DNA of 64,000 nt from Alkalihalobacillus pseudalcaliphilus (GCA_001038565.1 LFJO01000005.1:550766-614765), one strand, 5' to 3'; counted from the first letter of the stretch, positions 25,054 to 33,726 are shown. Numbers and translations are program-made. The notes: a model not told the origin generated them from the sequence alone.

Positions 25054-25800
25054 TTAGTTATAAATTTGTCCACCAGCACAGTTAATAATGGAACCTGTCA
25101 ATACTTTTCCATTATTCATCGCAAAAATGACAGCATCGGCAATCTCCTCGGCAGTTGCTGCAATGTTTGGACCCGTAGTAGCACCGATTTTTGCTCCAAT
25201 TTCAGGCGTAAAAGTCGTGCTTGCATTTGCGGCAATATTCGTTTGCATCGTATTAGGAGCAACACCAACCGCATAGACATTTACGTCTTGGTAATCTTGA
25301 CCGATCGATTTTGTCATACCGGCTAAAGCATGCTTGGAGGCAGAATAAATTCCATTATAAGCAGTTGGTTTATAAGAGTTGGATGATACAGTATTAATAA
25401 TCGTACCCCCACCGTTCTTGAGCATCACCTCAATGACGTATTTAATGCCTAAAAAAGCACCTTTTACGTTAATATTCATTAAGCGATCATACTCATCTGC
25501 TGAATACTCATGGATCATTCGAAAAGGAATCATAATGCCTGCATTATTATGGAAATAATCGATACGTCCAAATGTTTCCTCAGTACGTTTGACGTAAAGT
25601 TTGACGTCATCTTCATTGGACACGTCGGCTTTAATAAAAATAGCCTCGGCACCTTTATTTTTCACTTCCTCGGTTGTTTGCAAACCAGCTTCTTCATTAA
25701 AATCGACAAGGGCTAGACGGTAGCTTTGTTCTGCTAACTTTAAGGCAGTGGCACGACCTAAGCCTGTAGCCGCACCTGTAATAAGAACAACTTGATTCAT
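25054..25800 (-). CDS. SDR family oxidoreductase
   Basis: The 248-residue protein begins MNQVVLITGAATGLGRATAL, has VDFNEE (NAD-type acidic residue), HNNAGIMIP, and the catalytic TVSSNSYKPTAYNGIYSASK segment (S...Y-x3-K), and ends VLTGSIINCAGGQ. The ATG at 25800 follows AGGAGGCTAACC; longer in-frame readings to 26052 have no support and would run into the divergent regulator. It is the first gene of a two-SDR operon, probably controlled by the divergent TetR protein. Confidence 0.9.
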   Translation of the reverse strand: MNQVVLITGAATGLGRATALKLAEQSYRLALVDFNEEAGLQTTEEVKNKGAEAIFIKADVSNEDDVKLYVKRTEETFGRIDYFHNNAGIMIPFRMIHEYSADEYDRLMNINVKGAFLGIKYVIEVMLKNGGGTIINTVSSNSYKPTAYNGIYSASKHALAGMTKSIGQDYQDVNVYAVGVAPNTMQTNIAANASTTFTPEIGAKIGATTGPNIAATAEEIADAVIFAMNNGKVLTGSIINCAGGQIYN

Positions 25801-25939
25801 AATGGTTAGCCTCCTATAGGAACTTTGGTATACTAAAAGTATAGCTTGTTTATGTAAAGGCTTACAATATGCAAAAGATACAGTTTTGTAGGATAATGAA
25901 CAACTTTTAAAGACTTGTACGATAAGTGAGGAATTTTTT

Positions 25940-26485
25940 ATGAATATGAATGATTTACGCGTGAAGAAAACAAGAAAAAATATATTTGATACGTTCATAA
26001 AGCTGTTAAAGAGGAAGACGTTAGAAGAGATAACCATTTCAGAAATATGCAAGGAAGCTGAAATTAATCGAGGAACGTTTTACGCACATTTCTTGGGAAA
26101 AGAGGAGCTGTTTCAGGAATATTTTAATGAAGTGATTGGATTATTAGAAGTGAAATATCGTCAGGTTTACGAAAGGAATACGTCTTCGAGTGAGTCAACA
26201 ATCACTCCTTTGTTTGAACATGTGTTAGAGCATAAAGATTTTTATGAGATCATTTTCTCTGAACATGCCCCTATAAAATACATGAATCTATATCACCAAA
26301 CGATTATGGACGTTTCCATGAATCTTAACTTAAAAATGCTACCTTTCAATTTAAATCGAGAGCTTTATTTATCAATGATTACGAGTGCAACGATCGGTAT
26401 GATTATGTATTGGAAAAGACATCAATATCAATTGAGTATCGAAGAAATGAACAAACATCTTATGCATTTTTTTCAAAAACAGTAA
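25940..26485 (+). CDS. TetR/AcrR-family transcriptional regulator
   Basis: A 181-residue regulator. The DNA-binding domain reads KKTRKNIFDTFIKLLKRKTLEEITISEICKEAEINRGTFYAHFLGKEELFQEYF (about residues 9-62), with the HTH in ISEICKEAEINRGTFYAHF. The rest is a helical ligand-binding and dimer domain similar to the TetR_C_7-type (DhaS-like) regulators. The 139-bp gap to the divergent SDR operon is the obvious place for its operator, though I could not pick out one clear palindrome. Confidence 0.9.
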   Translation: MNMNDLRVKKTRKNIFDTFIKLLKRKTLEEITISEICKEAEINRGTFYAHFLGKEELFQEYFNEVIGLLEVKYRQVYERNTSSSESTITPLFEHVLEHKDFYEIIFSEHAPIKYMNLYHQTIMDVSMNLNLKMLPFNLNRELYLSMITSATIGMIMYWKRHQYQLSIEEMNKHLMHFFQKQ

Positions 26486-26486
26486 T

Positions 26487-26526
26487 AAAAGCCGCCACTT
26501 TGCTTAAGCATCGTGACGGCTTTTTA
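26487..26526. terminator. Bidirectional terminator between tetR and mrpG
   Basis: AAAAGCCG pairs with CGGCTTTT, with an inner CA/TG pair and a T run. It is placed between two convergent genes. Confidence 0.85.
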
Positions 26527-26537
26527 TTGTTTGTCTA

Positions 26538-27005
26538 TTACATTTCACCTTCATGGCGATTGACTTCTTCTTCTTCTTTTTTGCGACGATCAAACTCTTT
26601 CAGTCTTCGACCTTCGTCACCTTTTTTCTTAGCGAGCTGCATTTCATAACGCTTTCTACGTTTTTCAAGTACTTCTTTTAAATCATCTCGTACAGCATTC
26701 TCCCATTGCGGTACGTTAGAGAAATAGGCAGCACGGCTGACTAAATGACCAGCAACAGGTGAGGAAACAAATACAAAAATAATCGCTAACAAAATTCTTG
26801 CATCAAATCCGTATTCTGGATAGAAAAAGGCGAGTGCTGCTAGTAAGATTAACAAAACTCCTAACGTAGCACTTTTACTTGCTGCGTGAGCACGTGTATA
26901 CGTGTCAGGTAGTCGGATTAATCCCACCATCGTTACTAGGGAGATAATGGAACCAAGGACGACAAACACAGCAACAATAATATCAATGATTACGTTTTCG
27001 CTCAA
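26538..27005 (-). CDS. mrpG: Na+/H+ antiporter subunit MrpG
   Basis: A 155-residue subunit with three membrane segments: IIVAVFVVLGSIISLVTMVGLIRLPDTYTRAHAASKSATLG is the family hallmark. A charged C-terminal tail is rich in Lys, Arg and Glu. A TTG at 27005 is the likely start, with AAAGGGGTG upstream, inside the end of mrpF; an in-frame start at 27035 is possible. It is the last gene of the seven-gene Mrp operon, and all seven products form one complex in the cell membrane. Confidence 0.95.
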   Translation of the reverse strand: MSENVIIDIIVAVFVVLGSIISLVTMVGLIRLPDTYTRAHAASKSATLGVLLILLAALAFFYPEYGFDARILLAIIFVFVSSPVAGHLVSRAAYFSNVPQWENAVRDDLKEVLEKRRKRYEMQLAKKKGDEGRRLKEFDRRKKEEEEVNRHEGEM

Positions 27006-27282
27006 GAACAACACCCCTTTCGATAAACTTAGCAAAGGCTACCGTACCAATAAACGCTAGAATGCCTACAAGGAGAATCACAGTTAAAAAAGCAGAGGTA
27101 CGTAAAATCATACCTGTAAGTGCTGTGATTGAAATAATATTAATTCCAATAGTATCTAAAGCCATAAGTCGATCGGCTGGTGTTGGCCCTTTGTATATAC
27201 GATAAACGCCTCCAATAAGACCTACAGAAATGACGGCAATGCCAAAATAAAGGAAATAATCAATCGTCGCATTAATAATCAT
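26983..27282 (-). CDS. mrpF: Na+/H+ antiporter subunit MrpF
   Basis: A 99-residue protein with three transmembrane helices and the family stretch YRIYKGPTPADRLMALDTIGINIIS, whose aspartate is conserved in MrpF/MnhF. It overlaps mrpE by 4 bp (ATGA) and mrpG by about 20 bp. MrpF is needed for a working antiporter complex; it has also been tied to bile-salt efflux in B. subtilis. Confidence 0.96.
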   Translation of the reverse strand: MIINATIDYFLYFGIAVISVGLIGGVYRIYKGPTPADRLMALDTIGINIISITALTGMILRTSAFLTVILLVGILAFIGTVAFAKFIERGVVLERKRNH

Positions 27283-27761
27283 GTCCTGCTCACCTCCAAA
27301 ATCACTTTTTGAAAGGAGTTTGAAATATGCTCAATACTATTTTCAAGGTCATCAATATTCATTGTGTGAATATACATTTGTTCTTTGTCGTGTGAAATAT
27401 CAATCACGACTGTTCCAGGTGTTAATGAAATTAAAAGGGAAAGCAAAGTTAATTCCCAATCGGATTTGTAGTCTATATGCAGAGTGAAAATACCAGGCTT
27501 AATGTCTAGCTTTGGCTTCATAATAATTTTCATAACACTCAAGTTAGAAAGTAAAAGTTCCCTAATAAACACAAACAACAGGTGAATGACCCCGTAAATA
27601 CGAATGATATATAACCTTGACGGGAAAATACGTCTCATTAAAACTAGAATAATGAAACCTATTATATAGCCAATAATAAAAGTCTTTAAATCATACGTAT
27701 TATATAAAAGCATCCATGCAATAGCCAGTGCGAAATTTATGAGTAACTGAAAAGACATCAT
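27279..27761 (-). CDS. mrpE: Na+/H+ antiporter subunit MrpE
   Basis: A 160-residue protein with two or three N-terminal membrane segments followed by a soluble part. The sequence NFALAIAWMLLYNTYDLKTFIIGYIIGF and the later LTLLSLLISLTPGTVVIDISHDKEQMYIHTMNID are the MrpE signature. It starts 7 bp after mrpD and overlaps mrpF. It is an accessory subunit that affects activity and assembly. Confidence 0.95.
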   Translation of the reverse strand: MMSFQLLINFALAIAWMLLYNTYDLKTFIIGYIIGFIILVLMRRIFPSRLYIIRIYGVIHLLFVFIRELLLSNLSVMKIIMKPKLDIKPGIFTLHIDYKSDWELTLLSLLISLTPGTVVIDISHDKEQMYIHTMNIDDLENSIEHISNSFQKVILEVSRT

Positions 27762-27768
27762 AATAAAT

Positions 27769-29250
27769 CTACTCCTTTAATACGGCTTCAATATAAATTT
27801 CCGGGTTTAGTAACACCTCAGCAGCATTTGTTAGGTGTGGAACAAAGAACTCAGCACCAAAGCCCATCACAAATGATAAAAATAAGAGAATCATACTAGG
27901 GTAAAGAAGCCCTTTAATATTCGCTTTCTCGTTTTGAGAAGCATGATTTTCTTCCCCTAAAACAACGTTAAAGAAGATACGCATAACGGAGTAGAGGAGG
28001 AGTAGACTAACAAAAATCATGATAATAACGGAAATATATTGTCCGGCTTCAATACCGCCTTGGAATAAATATAGTTTCCCGAAAAATCCACTAAAGGGAG
28101 GTATTCCTGCTAAAGAAAGTGCTGCTATTAAAAATGACCAACCAAGTAGTGGATATTGCTTAATTAAACCACTAGCATTCTTCATCGATGATGTTTGTGT
28201 GACAATCATGATCGCACCAATTAATAGGAAAAGTGCTGCTTTAATAAGCATATCGTGCAATAGGTAAAAACCAGCTCCGAAAAGTCCTGCTTCATTAAAA
28301 GAAGAGATTCCAAAAATAATAAACCCAACACCAGCGACAACGTTGTAAACAACCACTTTTTGCATATCATTATAAGCAACTGCACCGATAACACCAACAA
28401 CCATCGTTAGAATCGCTAATATTTCAAGGACCATATGAGTGATTTGCGGTTGATGATGAAAGATGATCGTAAAGATACGCATAATCGCATAAATTCCTAC
28501 TTTTGTTAGAAGACCAGCGAATAAGGCGGTAATAACAGGTGGCGGAGCAGAATAAGAGCCCGGTAACCAGAAATAAAGTGGAAAAATCGCTGCTTTCATT
28601 CCAAATACAATTAGGAATAAGAAGGCAATAACAGTGACAATACCTGGCTGTCCGATTTCAGCAACACGTTCTGATAAATGAGCAATATTTAATGTCCCGA
28701 CAACGGCATAAAGATAAGCGACTGCTGCAATAAAGAAAGCAGAAGAAATGACGTTAATCAACACATATTTTATCGACTCTTGAAGCTGTGCTCTCGAGCC
28801 ACCGAGTGTTATTAGACCATAAGAAGCCATTAATAACACTTCAAAAAATACAAATAGATTAAATATGTCCCCTGTTAAGAAAGCACCGATTACGCCAAGA
28901 AGTAGAAATTGGACAAGTGGATAGAAATAGAATTTGACTCGAACTTCATCAATTCCTTTAATCGAAAACAAAACACATACAAAAACAACAATACTAGCAA
29001 ATAAAACAAGGAGTGCAGAGAGAGGGTCGGCAACTAAAGCGATCCCAAATGGTGGATCCCAACCACCGACTGCATAAGAGATAACTCCTTGGTTATAAAC
29101 ATCTATCACTAACCAGCCACTGACTAAGATGGTTGCAATCCCAGCAATGATGCTGAGAATACGCTCAGCAGTTACACTCTTTCTAATAAAAAGAAGAATG
29201 ATTGCAGCTAGAAAAGGGATTAATAGTGGAAAAACAATTAAATTACTCAT
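27769..29250 (-). CDS. mrpD: Na+/H+ antiporter subunit MrpD
   Basis: A 493-residue NuoM/NuoN-like proton-translocating subunit with about 14 helices. The proton_antipo_M core includes LFVFFEVLLMASYGLITLGG (the conserved membrane glutamate in FFE), FGMKAAIFPLYFWLPGSYSAPPPVITALFAGLLTKVGIYAI (the lysine in LLTKVG) and HDMLIKAALFLLIGAI. These are the residues used for proton passage in complex I homologues. The start overlaps mrpC by 8 bp. Confidence 0.97.
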   Translation of the reverse strand: MSNLIVFPLLIPFLAAIILLFIRKSVTAERILSIIAGIATILVSGWLVIDVYNQGVISYAVGGWDPPFGIALVADPLSALLVLFASIVVFVCVLFSIKGIDEVRVKFYFYPLVQFLLLGVIGAFLTGDIFNLFVFFEVLLMASYGLITLGGSRAQLQESIKYVLINVISSAFFIAAVAYLYAVVGTLNIAHLSERVAEIGQPGIVTVIAFLFLIVFGMKAAIFPLYFWLPGSYSAPPPVITALFAGLLTKVGIYAIMRIFTIIFHHQPQITHMVLEILAILTMVVGVIGAVAYNDMQKVVVYNVVAGVGFIIFGISSFNEAGLFGAGFYLLHDMLIKAALFLLIGAIMIVTQTSSMKNASGLIKQYPLLGWSFLIAALSLAGIPPFSGFFGKLYLFQGGIEAGQYISVIIMIFVSLLLLYSVMRIFFNVVLGEENHASQNEKANIKGLLYPSMILLFLSFVMGFGAEFFVPHLTNAAEVLLNPEIYIEAVLKE

Positions 29251-29584
29251 CTTCTTTCATTCCCCTCAATTTATCCATGTCAACCGTTCCGTGTACTTTG
29301 TACGTACGATAAGCAAGCACGAGCAAGAATGATGTAACACCAAAGCTAATAACGATAGCTGTCAAAATTAGTGCTTGTGGAAGCGGGTCCGTGTAAGCTG
29401 CTTCTTCGTACCCAAGTAGGGGTGCAGCGCCTAATTTAATACCTCCCATTGTTAATAGCAATAAGTGTACACCGTGTGTAAGAACAGCTGTTCCAATTAC
29501 AATTTTTGTTATATTTCTCGATAGAATGAGGTAGGTCCCAATAGTAAAGAGGACACCACACAATATGGAGATAATAATTTCCAT
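29243..29584 (-). CDS. mrpC: Na+/H+ antiporter subunit MrpC
   Basis: A 113-residue NuoK-like subunit with three helices: CGVLFTIGTYLILSRNITKIVIGTAVLTHGVHLLLLTMGG and the later DPLPQALILTAIVISFGVTSFLLVL are typical of MnhC/MrpC. It overlaps mrpD by 8 bp and lies 1 bp after mrpB. Confidence 0.97.
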   Translation of the reverse strand: MEIIISILCGVLFTIGTYLILSRNITKIVIGTAVLTHGVHLLLLTMGGIKLGAAPLLGYEEAAYTDPLPQALILTAIVISFGVTSFLLVLAYRTYKVHGTVDMDKLRGMKEDE

Positions 29585-29585
29585 G

Positions 29586-30008
29586 TTATTGCTCCTCCCC
29601 TATTGTAAAAATAACGGCTAAAACAACAGCAATAACGACGAGGTAGACGCCGATATCAAATACAAGTGCTGTTGCAAGCTCCGTATTTCCAAGCAACGGC
29701 AAATCAAAATAGTCAAATGTTTGCCATAAGAAGTTTTCTCCAAAAAAGAAAGGAAGTACCCCTGATATAACAGCAATCAAAAGTCCAACAGCCATAATTG
29801 TTTTAAAGTCGACTGGGATCATTTTTTTGACCGTTTCAATATCAAAAGAAACACTAACAAGTAAAAAGGCACACGCTGTAGTAAGTGCTCCGATAAATCC
29901 ACCGCCAGGGTTGTGGTGACCAGCTAAAAATACATAGAAGGAGAAAATTACAATAATAAATGCCAAGACTTTTGTGACAGTTTGGAGTATGACATCATTT
30001 GGGTGCAT
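29586..30008 (-). CDS. mrpB: Na+/H+ antiporter subunit MrpB
   Basis: A 140-residue protein with four helices and the signature GHHNPGGGFIGALTTACAFLL. The late LPLLGNTELATALVFDIGVYLVVIAVVLAVI is also typical of MnhB. It overlaps mrpA by one base. The domain resembles the C-terminal part of MrpA, as in other Mrp systems. Confidence 0.97.
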   Translation of the reverse strand: MHPNDVILQTVTKVLAFIIVIFSFYVFLAGHHNPGGGFIGALTTACAFLLVSVSFDIETVKKMIPVDFKTIMAVGLLIAVISGVLPFFFGENFLWQTFDYFDLPLLGNTELATALVFDIGVYLVVIAVVLAVIFTIGEEQ

Positions 30009-32413
30009 TATAATTCCTCCTCTTTAATACTACCTTTAATCATTGCATAAATACCAATGGCGGCAATGCCTAGTACAGCAATTTCAAATAACGTATCAAA
30101 TCCACGGAAGTCAACTAGAATAACGTTAACCATATTGTTTCCACCTGCTTGCTCATAACTAGCATCTACGAAAAAGTCCACTAATGAATCAAAATAGCGA
30201 TTATTATGTGCAGAGATCGCAAGAACGGTAACGAGCACACCGATGCCCGTTGCAACAATACCATTTACAATTTGTGATGATTTTGAATCAATCGTTTCTT
30301 TGAAAAGAGGTAAATGGTAAAAGCAAAGTAAGAACAATAATGTTGACACCGTTTCAATAACTAATTGAGTTAAAGCTAGATCTGGGGCACGGAATAGCAC
30401 AAAGAAAATAGCAATCGCAAAGCCTAAACTTCCTAATGCAGCTAAAGAAGTTAAGCGTGTTTTTGCAACAGCAACTGTAATGGCACCAGCAATCATAATG
30501 ACAACTAATGTCACTTCATGGAAGGCGATCGGTGCATAGACTTCTGGGAATAGAGCAATAACATCTAAATGAATCATCATATAACCTAGGAACAACACAA
30601 TAAAGCTGTAAATGTAAATTAAATATTGTCTGAAATTATCCTTCATATAAGAATCAGTTAGCTTGCGTCCACCCGTTGAAACACCTGCTAAAAGGCCATC
30701 ATAAACACGATTGAATGGATCGCGTTCTTTTTTATAAATAGAGAGCTTTACCCATTTATTCATAAGAAGGAATAAGATAGTACCTAAAACAACGACACCA
30801 ATCGTCATCATTAATTCAGTATTAAACCCGTGCCACATATAAATGTCGACATCTAAATACGCACTGTCGGCAAGCATCGGTGCAATGGAAACCACGGCTG
30901 GTTCAATAATTGATTTAGATAAAATGTTAGGGAAGAACCCGAAAATCACAACTAATGAAGCTAATACAAGAGGGCTTATTAATAAGCCGGCCGGTGCTTC
31001 ATGAACCACTTTCTTAAAGTTACTTGGTTCAAATTTGCCTGTGAAAGTTTGGAAAAACATAACGGCACAGTATAAGAATGTAAATATACTAGCTATCCAA
31101 GCAATAACAGGAAAGAGCATACCGAATGTTTCCATATTAAATATCCCGAATTCTGTTGCATGTAAAACAGACGTGAAGAACATCTCTTTACTTAAGAATC
31201 CATTAAAAGGTGGTAAACCAGCCATAGCGGCTAATCCAATTAAAGACATCGTAAAGGTTATTGGCATAATGGTCATAAGACCGCCCAGCTTACGAATATC
31301 TCTTGTACCTGTTTCATGATCAATAATTCCAGCACTCATAAACAAACTACCTTTAAATGTAGCATGATTAATAAGATGGAAAACAGCGGTAACAATGGCC
31401 GCTAAGTAAATTTCAACATTTTGTCCATCAGTAAAATAAAGGGTAGCCGAACCTAATCCTAATAAAGTCATGATGAGCCCTAGCTGACTTATCGTTGAAA
31501 AGGCTAATATTCCTTTTAAATCTTTTTGTCGAACAGCCGACAATGATCCCCATAATAAAGTGACGATACCAAAAGTTGAGATAATCCAGAACCATTCTGC
31601 GGCACCACCAAAGATAGGAGTAAACCTTGCGACTAAGTAGATACCTGCTTTAACCATCGTAGCGGAATGCAAATATGCACTAACTGGAGTAGGGGCTTCC
31701 ATCGCATCTGGTAACCAAATGTGGAAAGGAAATTGCGCTGATTTAGTAAATGCTCCGAGTAAAATAAAGAGCATGGCAGGGATAAATAATTCACTGCTTG
31801 CAATGATGTCTGCTTGTGCAATCATTTCGCGAATAGAGAATGTATCCGTAATAATCGAGAGCATTATGATACCGGCGAGCATCGAAAAACCACCGAATAC
31901 CGTAATAAGCATTGATTTTTGGGCACCATCACGAGATTTCTTTCTCGTATACCAATAACTAATTAATAAAGCTGAAGCTAAACTTGTTAATTCCCAAAAT
32001 GTGTATAAAACGATTAAGTTATCGGATAAAACAACACCTAGCATAGCTCCCATAAATAACAGTAGATATACGTAGAATTTGTGGAGTTGCTCTTTGATTT
32101 TTGATAAGTAGAAAATCGAATAAAGAACAACGAGGGAACCGATTCCGGTAATGAGTAATGCAAATAATAGACTTAATCCATCTACATATACATTAAAATG
32201 AATCCCGAGGGATGGCACCCAAGGAACTGAGTTTGAAATGATATCTCCATTTGAGACAGTTGGTAGAAACTGAATGAAATAGATAAACAGTATGACCGGC
32301 AAAATTAACACGAACCAGCCCGTATGTATTTGACGAACATACTTATAAATGAATGGAATAATAATGGCTAACAATAAGGGTGAAATCGTAGCCCAATGTA
32401 AAGCTGTAAACAC
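30008..32413 (-). CDS. mrpA: Na+/H+ antiporter subunit MrpA
   Basis: A large subunit of about 801 residues. The N-terminal two thirds are NuoL-like, with a VLYTFWELTSLASALLISYWYTRKKSR glutamate segment, AFTKSAQFPFHIWLPDAMEAPTPVSAYLHSATMVKAGIYLVAR and HLINHATFKGSLFMSAGII. The C-terminal part carries the NuoJ-like and MbhE-like segments found only in MrpA. Mrp antiporters exchange cytoplasmic Na+ for outside H+ and are essential for alkaliphilic growth in Bacillus. GTG 32413 lies 7 bp after AAGGAGG; ATG 32419 would touch that site. It is the first gene of the operon, read mrpA to mrpG. Confidence 0.97.
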   Translation of the reverse strand: MFTALHWATISPLLLAIIIPFIYKYVRQIHTGWFVLILPVILFIYFIQFLPTVSNGDIISNSVPWVPSLGIHFNVYVDGLSLLFALLITGIGSLVVLYSIFYLSKIKEQLHKFYVYLLLFMGAMLGVVLSDNLIVLYTFWELTSLASALLISYWYTRKKSRDGAQKSMLITVFGGFSMLAGIIMLSIITDTFSIREMIAQADIIASSELFIPAMLFILLGAFTKSAQFPFHIWLPDAMEAPTPVSAYLHSATMVKAGIYLVARFTPIFGGAAEWFWIISTFGIVTLLWGSLSAVRQKDLKGILAFSTISQLGLIMTLLGLGSATLYFTDGQNVEIYLAAIVTAVFHLINHATFKGSLFMSAGIIDHETGTRDIRKLGGLMTIMPITFTMSLIGLAAMAGLPPFNGFLSKEMFFTSVLHATEFGIFNMETFGMLFPVIAWIASIFTFLYCAVMFFQTFTGKFEPSNFKKVVHEAPAGLLISPLVLASLVVIFGFFPNILSKSIIEPAVVSIAPMLADSAYLDVDIYMWHGFNTELMMTIGVVVLGTILFLLMNKWVKLSIYKKERDPFNRVYDGLLAGVSTGGRKLTDSYMKDNFRQYLIYIYSFIVLFLGYMMIHLDVIALFPEVYAPIAFHEVTLVVIMIAGAITVAVAKTRLTSLAALGSLGFAIAIFFVLFRAPDLALTQLVIETVSTLLFLLCFYHLPLFKETIDSKSSQIVNGIVATGIGVLVTVLAISAHNNRYFDSLVDFFVDASYEQAGGNNMVNVILVDFRGFDTLFEIAVLGIAAIGIYAMIKGSIKEEEL

Positions 32414-32515
32414 ACACATACCTCCTTAAAAAATGTTGATCATTGAAATGGGCCCTTTTTTAAACTCCCCTTTACGATTGTAAGCGAAACATCTTTTTCT
32501 TTCGCACTAAGTAAG

Positions 32516-32521
32516 ATTATA
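32516..32521 (-). promoter_or_regulatory. Candidate -10 of the mrp operon
   Basis: A TATAAT on the minus strand lies about 100 bp upstream of mrpA. No good -35 sits at 17 bp; the closest (TTGATG) is 20 bp away. The remaining bases between mrpA and the small gene at 32769 are AT-rich and hold no recognisable feature. Confidence 0.35.
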
Positions 32522-32768
32522 ACCCAATTTGCATAAACACGCATCAAACATGCTTATCCTAGTGTTTCCTGAACTTTTTTATTTTATTAATATATGTAGA
32601 CTTTGAAAATAGAGCTATTTGGAAATCGTAGTAAAAAATTGTTTAAGTACTGATATAAAGGTAATTTCCGATGATTAAAAGCTAAATGTGTATATTTATT
32701 GACGATTTGGGCGAACGTAAGGATAACTTAGGTTTTCGGTACATCAAATTTAAAAATGAGGGAGTACC

Positions 32769-32996
32769 ATGAAGTTACGCTCAAAAGTGATCTTTTGTAT
32801 GATTGTCTTTATATTAATGTTCATCGGTGCCTGGTATATTAATTTGGATTCCAGATATGTTGAACAAGAACGTGGTTATCAAATTCAGCAGCTCGACGGT
32901 GTGCGCATAAAGAAGGAGCGTCTAGCACCTAGACAGTATATAAAAGTCATTCCTAAAGAACAGTCAGAGGTTAACAACAAAGAAGAGAGTCGATAG
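32769..32996 (+). CDS. Small hypothetical single-pass membrane or secreted protein
   Basis: A 75-residue protein: positively charged start (MKLRSK), one hydrophobic segment (about 7-24, VIFCMIVFILMFIGAWYI) and a hydrophilic, highly charged tail. GAGGGAG precedes the ATG. It has no recognised family. The orientation, with a short cytoplasmic end and the tail outside, follows from the positive-inside rule. Its last codons and stop form part of a 17-bp hairpin at 32976. It lies between the mrpA and sda genes, both of which are on the other strand. Confidence 0.6.
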   Translation: MKLRSKVIFCMIVFILMFIGAWYINLDSRYVEQERGYQIQQLDGVRIKKERLAPRQYIKVIPKEQSEVNNKEESR

Positions 32997-33017
32997 AGTT
33001 CGACTCTCTTCTTTGTT
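32976..33017. terminator. Perfect 17-bp hairpin overlapping a stop codon
   Basis: AACAAAGAAGAGAGTCG and its exact complement flank an 8-base loop holding the TAG stop of the 75-residue gene. No long T run follows on either strand (TTATG on plus, AACCTC after the GTT on minus), so it may act as an RNA-stabilising or bidirectional end signal for this gene and for sda rather than as a classical terminator. Confidence 0.65.
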
Positions 33018-33047
33018 ATGCTGGAATGGATGGGAAATAAGATAGTT

Positions 33048-33188
33048 TTAGGAACTGAGTTTTATTTTGTCTAATAGAGCACGATTGTGAAGTTCGTGTT
33101 TGATTAATTCAATAAAATCATGATTTAAATTAAGTTCAACAGCTTTGTGGTATGTCTCAATTAATAATTCATCGGAAAGGTTTTGCAT
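33048..33188 (-). CDS. sda: Sporulation checkpoint inhibitor Sda
   Basis: The 46-residue protein reads [20 protein letters not shown] and continues [21 protein letters not shown], closely matching Sda. Sda forms a helical hairpin that binds KinA and blocks its autophosphorylation, so that Spo0A is not activated while DNA is damaged or replication is in progress. The gene also lies just upstream of yqeG in B. subtilis. The start is fixed by homology; its ribosome-binding region is unusual (33189-33221). A LexA box and DnaA boxes lie upstream, which fits a replication and damage checkpoint. Confidence 0.95.
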   Translation of the reverse strand: MQNLSDELLIETYHKAVELNLNHDFIELIKHELHNRALLDKIKLSS

Positions 33189-33193
33189 AAGTT

Positions 33194-33221
33194 CCTGTCA
33201 GACCTTTGACAGGTCACCTCC
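33194..33221 (-). promoter_or_regulatory. Shine-Dalgarno sequence separated from the sda start by a hairpin
   Basis: Reading toward sda: AAAGGAGG, then TGA, then a perfect 7-bp hairpin CCTGTCA-AAGGTC-TGACAGG (33213-33194), then AACTT and the ATG. If the hairpin folds, only 8 bases lie between GGAGG and the start, which is ideal spacing. Unfolded, the gap is 28 bases and only a weak AGGAAC is left. Confidence 0.7.
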
Positions 33222-33303
33222 TTTAAGATGTTTATTTAATCCATTTACGTTTCATTATTCAAAAAGTTTCAGAAAGTCAGAAGTTAATCGATTTATTAAA
33301 ATA

Positions 33304-33339
33304 ATCCTATCATGTTCGATTGAATAGAACAACCGTTCG
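33304..33339 (-). promoter_or_regulatory. sda promoter with LexA box over the -35
   Basis: On the minus strand, TTGTTC (33332-33327) and TAGGAT (33309-33304) are 17 bp apart. CGAACGGTTGTTCT (33339-33326) fits the CGAAC-N4-GTTCG LexA consensus at nine of ten fixed positions and covers the -35. LexA bound here should block sda transcription until DNA damage. Confidence 0.7.
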
Positions 33340-33341
33340 TT

Positions 33342-33441
33342 TTATCCACAAATCCCAGTGGATAACCTGTGGGTTACTTGTGATTAAAAGGATATAAGTG
33401 TAGTTAATAAAAGGTTTAATTCGTGCATAACTTTATCCACA
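33342..33441. promoter_or_regulatory. Cluster of four DnaA boxes upstream of sda
   Basis: TTATCCACA occurs at 33342-33350 and 33433-33441 on the plus strand. TTATCCACT (33365-33357) and TTATGCACG (33430-33422) occur on the minus strand. sda of B. subtilis is controlled by DnaA through boxes in its promoter, so the same link between replication initiation and sporulation appears to be kept here. Confidence 0.8.
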
Positions 33442-33589
33442 GTTGAGAATTCAATTAGAATTTGTCGAAAAGTTTTCTAAAAAAACAATAAGAACTAGTT
33501 CTAACTTAAAAAACTTGTTAAATGAGCAGACTGAATAATAGAAGTGGTATCTAGAAACATTGGTGAGGGAAACTTTAGAGCAGAGGTGT

Positions 33590-33680
33590 CGTTATGTTGT
33601 CGTGGAAAGCGGTATGAGGACAGCATAAGTAGTACCCAGTGGAATATGATTTCCGGTAGCGAAGAGTAATACAAACCCCA
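33590..33680. repeat. Degenerate repeat modules
   Basis: GTCGTGGAAAGCGGTATGAGG matches the 51-bp unit at 10388, and GTGGAATATGATTTCCGGTAGC (33639-33660) matches the head of the hairpin element with base changes. These are the first of several repeat modules filling the gap between the DnaA boxes and yqeG. Confidence 0.6.
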
Positions 33681-33726
33681 GATGGCGAAGCCCGATTCAC
33701 TTCGCCACCAACAAAGATGAAAGTAG

